NCBI RefSeq assembly: GCF_023065955.2
Contig: NW_026623008.1
Location: 23,308,001-23,372,000 of the forward strand
DNA from: Ursus arctos
Taxonomy: Eukaryota > Chordata > Mammalia > Carnivora > Ursidae
Length of the DNA: 64,000 bases
Direction of reading: 5' to 3'
Below, piece by piece: positions 58,866 to 64,000 of this stretch (within the stretch, counting starts at the first letter, position 1; each line of letters begins with the position of its first letter). Below the pieces are notes generated by a model, which was not told where the DNA came from, ran no database searches, and worked only from the letters and a program-made list of their open reading frames with translations. Position numbers and translations under genes: made by a program.

Positions 58866-59144
58866 GTTATGCTAGGAGGAATAAATGCCCTCAAAATCTC
58901 AGAGACAATTTTTCTTCTTTGACAAATATTTATTTCTCACTCGTGGTACACGTCATCATAGGTCAGCTTGTCTTTCCTCCACGTGACCGTCAGGCCAGAC
59001 TTACAGAACAGCCCGTCTCAGGGCCACTGCTGGATTCATTACAGAAAGAAAAGAAAAAGATGGCAGCCCACAAGCTAACCCTTAGCGTGGCTCAGCTGAG
59101 AAGTGGCATGGCCATTTACACCCACATTTCACTCACCAAATCAA

Positions 59145-59395
59145 CTAATAATTATATATATAATATATACATATGGTATATGTATTGTACATATATATAA
59201 TTGTATATACATTACTTTATTGAATATACATTATTTATAGATATATAGTGCATGCCTCCATATAAAGAATTTGCCTGACTTTATTTTATATATATATACA
59301 CAATATATGATACATATGTTATATATTAAGCATAATATATCATACATACATATTATGTAGATATAATATATGTGTGTATATACAGTGTTAGCAGA
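59145..59395 (+). repeat. AT-rich simple repeat, (TA)n and variants
   Basis: About 250 bases of tatata, atacata and tgtatat words with many short inverted repeats. Confidence 0.92.
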
Positions 59396-59654
59396 CAAGA
59401 TCAGAGGAAGGTCAAGAAGCCTGTTTTTCTGAGGATCTAATTGTGGATATTTCAATTTTATGGATATGTAGTTATTTAGAAAAAGCGATTTTCCGATCTG
59501 CATTGACAGGGACGTGTCCTCGCAGAGCTTCCGCGGTGGGAAAGAGAGACGAGGAAAGAGTGGTTTCCATAAAGGGTCCTGGACCCCCAAGAACCTGAGA
59601 GTGGTTAAGAGCTTTTCCCCAAATTGCCCAGCGACTAAGCAGTTAAGGGCACTT

Positions 59655-59900
59655 AAACAGTGTTAAGAGCAATAGCTTTCGCTTGGAATTCAAAATCCTG
59701 GTTCCATCAGCTTGGCTGTGTGAAACTCCCGCCTCCCCCCCCCCCCCCCCGCAGGCCTCCAGGCACATTACTAACTCTCCCTCTCAGCCTCGGTTTTGTG
59801 CTCTGTAAAATGGGTTCTTGAAGACTCACTGAGATAATGCTTGGAAAATCCTGAGCTCCGTGCCTGGCACACATGGAGTCTCTGATATTTAAGAAGACAC
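59655..59900 (+). repeat. MIR with poly-C tract
   Basis: agcaatagctttcgcttggaattcaaaatcctggttccatcagcttggctgtgtgaaactc, a C16 run at 59735-59750, then ctcagcctcggttttgtgctctgtaaaatggg. Confidence 0.85.
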
Positions 59901-60224
59901 TTGACCCGGGGCTTCGGAACCCAAGCTTGTGGCTCTTCCCAGGCCCTCGCCCTGCCTCTAACTAGGGACAAGGCCTCCTTCCTCAGCCACCAGGGTGTTC
60001 CCTGCGGTGCGGTAGGGACCTCCTGTCCCTTCAAAGGTAATGACTGAGAGGAAGCCCTTGTCTCCGGAGAGAGAGGGAGCTGGGATGCAGGGCGAGGAGT
60101 CGACACACGACACACCCTTCTGAACCATTCGAGAAGGCCATTTACTTGTTCAGGAATTCCTTCCAGGTATAAAAATATGGGAATGAAATTATTTTAATGA
60201 TTTGAATTCATGAACTATTCAGTT

Positions 60225-60425
60225 GTCCTTCAGTGGAAAGCTCCGTTCCCTGTGCAGAGCCTGGGTAGTCCGAGGACCACTCGTGCGAGAATTCTGGGCT
60301 CCCCCCACCGCCGGCTCCAATGAACCAGAATTTCTGGGGCGGTGGAGGAGGAGGGAGCCTGCTTAGCCTCACTTTTAATTAGCTCCCCTGATAATTCTTA
60401 AAGACACCATTGCTTCAGAACCACC
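60225..60425 (+). repeat. hAT-type (MER5/MER20-like) relic
   Basis: gaatttctggggcggtggag in the middle and terminal gcttcagaaccacc with a matching ccgaggaccac at the start resemble MER5/MER20 elements. The family is uncertain. Confidence 0.5.
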
Positions 60426-60609
60426 GTGTGATGAATCCTTCGGCGTATCAAGTGCTTAGAAATGGTACCTTCCCTTCCGTCTGCCTTCGCTGAGATTATA
60501 GGACAGTGCGGAGGGCCGAGACACTCCACCTGCAATTCTGTCGTTACTACTGTGCAGACTAGCATTATTCGCCCTGTCATCCCATTGTCCTACCAATACC
60601 AGCGGTCCC

Positions 60610-60925
60610 TGCTGCCGCAACCGGTTGAGTAAGTGTAATGGAATATTATGTAAATATTAAAAAGAATAAGCAGGCTCCTTCCACTGTCCTGTGGCCTAAA
60701 CCCTGAGATATGTAAAGAGGAAAAAATCAAAGTGTACCGGCGTGTGGTTAGCCCACTAGCACTTGTGTAAAAAGTGCTATGCACACACACGAGATATATT
60801 CACATATGTGCTGTATATGCAAATCTTTGTATAGGCAGATCTCTGGGAGAACATACAAGGCACCGGGGGTGGAGAATTAGGGTAGCCTCTGGGGACAGGA
60901 ACTCGGTGGCTGGGGACATGGGTAA
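60610..60925 (+). repeat. L1ME-type 3' end
   Basis: gtaatggaatattatgtaaatattaaaaag ... gcaaatctttgtataggcagatctctgggagaacatac is an old L1 3' terminus. Confidence 0.65.
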
Positions 60926-60939
60926 GAGAAAGGCTTTTT

Positions 60940-61124
60940 TAAAAAAGATTTTATTTATTTATTTGACAGAGAGAGAGAGAGCACAAGCAGGGAAAGCAGC
61001 AGGCAGAGGGAGAAGTAGGCTCCCCACTGAGCAGGGAGCCCGATGCGGGGCTCCATCCCAGGACCCTGGGATCATGACCTGAGCCAAAGGCAGACGCTTA
61101 ACCAACTGAACCACCCAGGCGCCC
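60940..61124 (-). repeat. SINEC
   Basis: Flanks agagaaaggctttt and agagaaagactttt. Confidence 0.95.
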
Positions 61125-61129
61125 AGAGA

Positions 61130-61680
61130 AAGACTTTTCACAGTACTGTATACCCACCATCGCTCTTGAATTTTGAGCCATCTGAATGCATTCCTTTTTC
61201 AGAAATAAATTAAATTCAAATGCAAACGCATGCTGCCCAGGTGACACTGTCTTTAAGTTCCGAATGTTTAAGACTCGTCCTCAGCTCATCCTGTGGCTCC
61301 TTGTTCCTCCCACGTCTTTTCCTTCGAGGCTCTGCCGGTCTATCCACAGACAGATGTGGATCGCACTGTTAGGTCAGACAACTCTGTCGGCACTTAACAT
61401 TCCAGGCCAGGGGCTGCAAGAGCGCACTTGGAAAGATTCCCCGATGTCAGATTTTGGCAAGGAGCAAGAGGTCAGCGTTCTTATGTAAGGCAACACTGCT
61501 CCCCAAGGCGCCGTGCCCGGGAAGCTAAGGTGTTCATTCGGCCTCCTGCGAGAGAGCAGGGCCTGCACAGGACCAGGGGCAGCTCAGACGGAGGCCAGAG
61601 GGAGGGGCCTGAGTTCCAGTCCTGCTGAGGGACGTTGACCGATCCTAAATCTATTGGCTCAAGCAAAAAAAAGGAATATA
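61130..61680. other. Unclassified stretch
   Basis: Mixed sequence with a possible L2-like fragment near 61240-61400. No exon found. Confidence 0.35.
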
Positions 61681-61685
61681 TTCTT

Positions 61686-61880
61686 TTTTTTAAAGATTTT
61701 TTATTATTATTATTTGACACAGAGAGAGACAGCAAGAGAGGGAACACAAGCAGGGGGAGTGGGAGAAGCAGGCTTCCCCATGAGCAGGGAGCCCGACGCA
61801 GGACCCGATCCCAGGAACCTGGCTGGGATCATGACCTGAGCCGAAGGCAGACGCTTAACGGCTGAGCCACCCAGGCGCCC
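61686..61880 (-). repeat. SINEC
   Basis: Minus copy, (ATT)n in the tail, head ending gagccacccaggcgcccc. Confidence 0.95.
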
Positions 61881-61904
61881 CAAAAAGAAATGAAATAAAT
61901 TCTT

Positions 61905-62470
61905 AAGAATAACATAAGGGTAACCTATGATCCAGCGATTCCACTTCTAAGTACTTACCCAAGAGAGAAGGACATATACATGAAAAGGAAAGATACGAAG
62001 ACAGTCCAGGAATGCTCACAGCAGCTTTATTTGCAATAATCCTGAACGGGAAACAACCCAAACGCCCATCAAGAGATGGACAGATACACCAATCATGGCA
62101 CATCCTTCCCACAGAATACGACTCAGCAGTAAAAAAGAATGAACGATTGACACTTGCCGCAACATGGATGAATTTAAAATAATTACACTGAGGGAAAAAA
62201 AGCCAGACAGAAAAGCACACACATTGCATAATTTCATTTATATAAACCTCTAGAAAACGCAGGCTAATCTACAGTGACAGAAAGCAGGTGAGTGGTTGCT
62301 CGGATTAGGAGCCTGGGGGGCTGGGAGGGATTCCAAAGAGGAAACTTCTGGGGATAAATGGGGATTGTGGTGAGGGTTCACAGGGGCACACATACTCAAA
62401 ACTTACGAAATCACACGCTTGAATTATGTGCCGTTCACTGCCTATCAAATATTCCTCAACAGAGCTCTTT
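61905..62470 (+). repeat. L1M ORF2 end and 3' UTR
   Basis: cctatgatccagcgattccacttctaagtac ... caacccaaacgcccatcaagagatgg ... gcaacatggatgaat ... acttacgaaatcacacgcttgaattatgtgc: well-preserved 3' order. Confidence 0.9.
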
Positions 62471-62489
62471 TTAAAAAAAGAATCTCAGG

Positions 62490-62694
62490 GGGCACCTGGG
62501 TGGCGCAGTCGTTGGGCGTCTGCCTTCGGCTCAGGGCGTGATCCTGGCGTTGTGGGATCGAGCCCCACATCGGGCTCCTTGGCTGGGAGCCTGCTTCTTC
62601 CTCTCCCACTCCCCCTGCTTGTGTTCCCTCTCTCGCTGGCTGTCTCTCTCTGTCAAATAAATAAATAAAATCTTAAAAAAAAAAAAAAGAAAAA
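62490..62694 (+). repeat. SINEC, young
   Basis: Duplication of aaagaatctcaggg on both sides, near-consensus body, long A tail. Confidence 0.95.
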
Positions 62695-62827
62695 GAAAAA
62701 AAGAATCTCAGGGTATCATGTGTAACTCCAGAAACAGGTTATGCTTTTTGGGTTGAAGGAAATGTCCTATATCTTGATTGTGGCGGTAGTTACATGACTG
62801 TATATTTGGTTTTTTGATTTATTCTGT

Positions 62828-62932
62828 TTTGAATTTTATTTTTAGGCAATCTCCATGCCCAACGTGGGGACTGAGCGTACAACCCCGAGATAAGGGTCGC
62901 ACGCTCTGCTGACCGAGCCAGCCAGGCGCCCC
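62828..62932 (-). repeat. Old SINEC
   Basis: tgcccaacgtggggactgagcgtacaaccccgagataagggtcgcacgctctgctgaccgagccagccagg. Confidence 0.9.
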
Positions 62933-63097
62933 TGTTAAAGCTCGTTGACTTGCATACTTAAAAATCAGGGTTTCGTTGCATAGACACTTTATCCCCCATG
63001 AAACTGATTTTTAACCAACAGGACGTACACGTGAGCACGTACACACACGCACGCACACAGAACAGGTCAGCAGCTGGACCCCGGGAACATCTGGCGT

Positions 63098-63110
63098 CCC
63101 CCCCCCCCCC
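63098..63110 (+). repeat. Poly-C tract (13 C)
   Basis: Uninterrupted C13 followed by gcccccgc. Confidence 0.95.
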
Positions 63111-63439
63111 GCCCCCGCTGCAAAGCCGCTCATTCTCCATCTTTGTCTTTTGTCTCTGGTTGTCCATGTGCCCGCATTATTCTCCTCTCTCTTTCTCTGA
63201 TCGTCTCACCCATCTATTCCATTCCAGTTCTCTGGCCTAAAAGGTAGAGCCTTCAGCTGCCAATACTTTCTGAGCTTTCTCTGTTAAGGCCCAGGCATCG
63301 GAAAAAGGAAGGAACTTCTCTCTGAGTCAAGCTACAAAATTCATGGGGAAGGATTCAAGGTTGTGTGTGGGCTTTAATTCACTGCTTCAGAAAACATGGA
63401 GCAGCTCTTGCAGGCATCGGGCCACGTCCCGGGGTCCCG

Positions 63440-63985
63440 TGGAGAATGACCCTAATGAAGTCTCCGCTCTGGTGGGGCTTATCGTCTAGTAAGGAGACAA
63501 GCAGACAACACTCCCACTTCCAATTACGAGAAGCATTTTAAAGAACACAAATGAGAGGTAGGGCACAGATTGTGATGGCGCGTGGCATAACTTCAGAGAA
63601 GGTGACTGAGGATGGTCTCTAAGGAGGTGACATTTGAATAGACATGAAGGATAAGAAGTCAAGTCTCCAAAGATCCGGCTGAAGAGAGGTTAGGTCCAGG
63701 TAGAAGGCACATCAGGTGTAAAGCCCGGAGACAAGTGTGTGAGTCACTGTGGCCGGAGCTTAGTTAGGAGAAAGAAAGGGATGAGGGCGGGTCTCGGAGG
63801 GCCTGGCGGGGCCGGGAGAGGAATTCACGTCTCATTCCCGGTGTCTTGGAAAGCCTCTGGAGCAGCTAAAGCAGAGGACTGCCTTGATGTGACTTTTTTT
63901 CAAAAGCTCTTTTGGCTGCTAGGAGAACAGGCTGTCATGGGGCCAGGGAGGAAGCAGGGGACCAGTAGCCGCCTGTGCTGAGGGT
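63440..63985 (+). repeat. L2-type LINE fragment
   Basis: tctccgctctggtggggcttatcgtctagtaaggagacaagcagac ... ggtgacatttgaatagacatgaaggataagaagtc ... tctcggagggcctggcgg: colinear with L2-type sequence seen elsewhere in the window. 62935-63440 is otherwise unclassified. Confidence 0.7.
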
Positions 63986-64000
63986 ACAGCCCACAGGACT

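Noticed and set aside
25400..64000. PTP4A2 or another neighbouring gene inside the window
   Set aside because: I found no run of exons or recognisable protein. In human the gap to PTP4A2 is larger than the remaining sequence, from memory, so its absence is expected.

Overview
This is nuclear DNA of a caniform carnivore, and the repeats look bear- or panda-like. About fifty tRNA-Lys-derived SINEC elements are scattered through it. They have the GGGCGCCTGGGTGGC head, a CT-rich body, a (AAAT)n tail and often intact target-site duplications. The commonest subfamily, with a 'gatcccggcgttctgggatcgagccc' type body, is one I associate with Ursidae. The exact species cannot be fixed from this window, and a pinniped is possible. 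Older MIR, L2, L1M and hAT relics fill much of the rest.

One protein-coding gene is visible: SPOCD1 (SPOC domain containing 1), on the minus strand from about 25.1 kb down to the left edge. I reconstruct a non-coding first exon beside a GC-rich promoter (donor at 25090/25089), a 1,344-nt coding portion of exon 2 starting at 24477, and nine more coding exons down to 274. All ten coding segments have splice signals on both sides and their phases join without a break, giving 790 codons plus two bases. They encode a long disordered N-terminal region, the TFIIS central domain (about residues 534-665) and the H-x2-H...C-x2-C segment shared with DIDO1 and PHF3. The SPOC domain and C-terminus lie beyond the left edge. 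SPOCD1 is the nuclear factor that links piRNA-guided MIWI2 to de novo DNA methylation of young transposons in male fetal germ cells.

Layout: 0-7.1 kb holds nine small SPOCD1 exons among MIR, LINE and SINE relics. 7.1-23.1 kb is a 16-kb intron packed with an old L1, mostly antisense to the gene, and about 17 SINEs. A CpG-rich block with an X-box-like motif lies at 20.2-20.6 kb. 23.1-24.5 kb is the large exon 2. 25.0-25.35 kb is the promoter, with an E2F-like motif, a TCACGTGA E-box and a GC box. 25.4-64 kb contains no exon I can recognise and looks intergenic (in human the next gene on this side is PTP4A2). It holds about 30 SINEs, L1M, L2 and MIR fragments, LTR-like and DNA-transposon relics, microsatellites and several unclassified stretches.

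I see no bacterial, viral or CRISPR-like system. The features most worth following up are the germline-type promoter module, the CpG/X-box block in the large intron, two weak donors near the TFIIS-SPOC linker, and the dense, mainly antisense transposon load inside a transposon-silencing gene.
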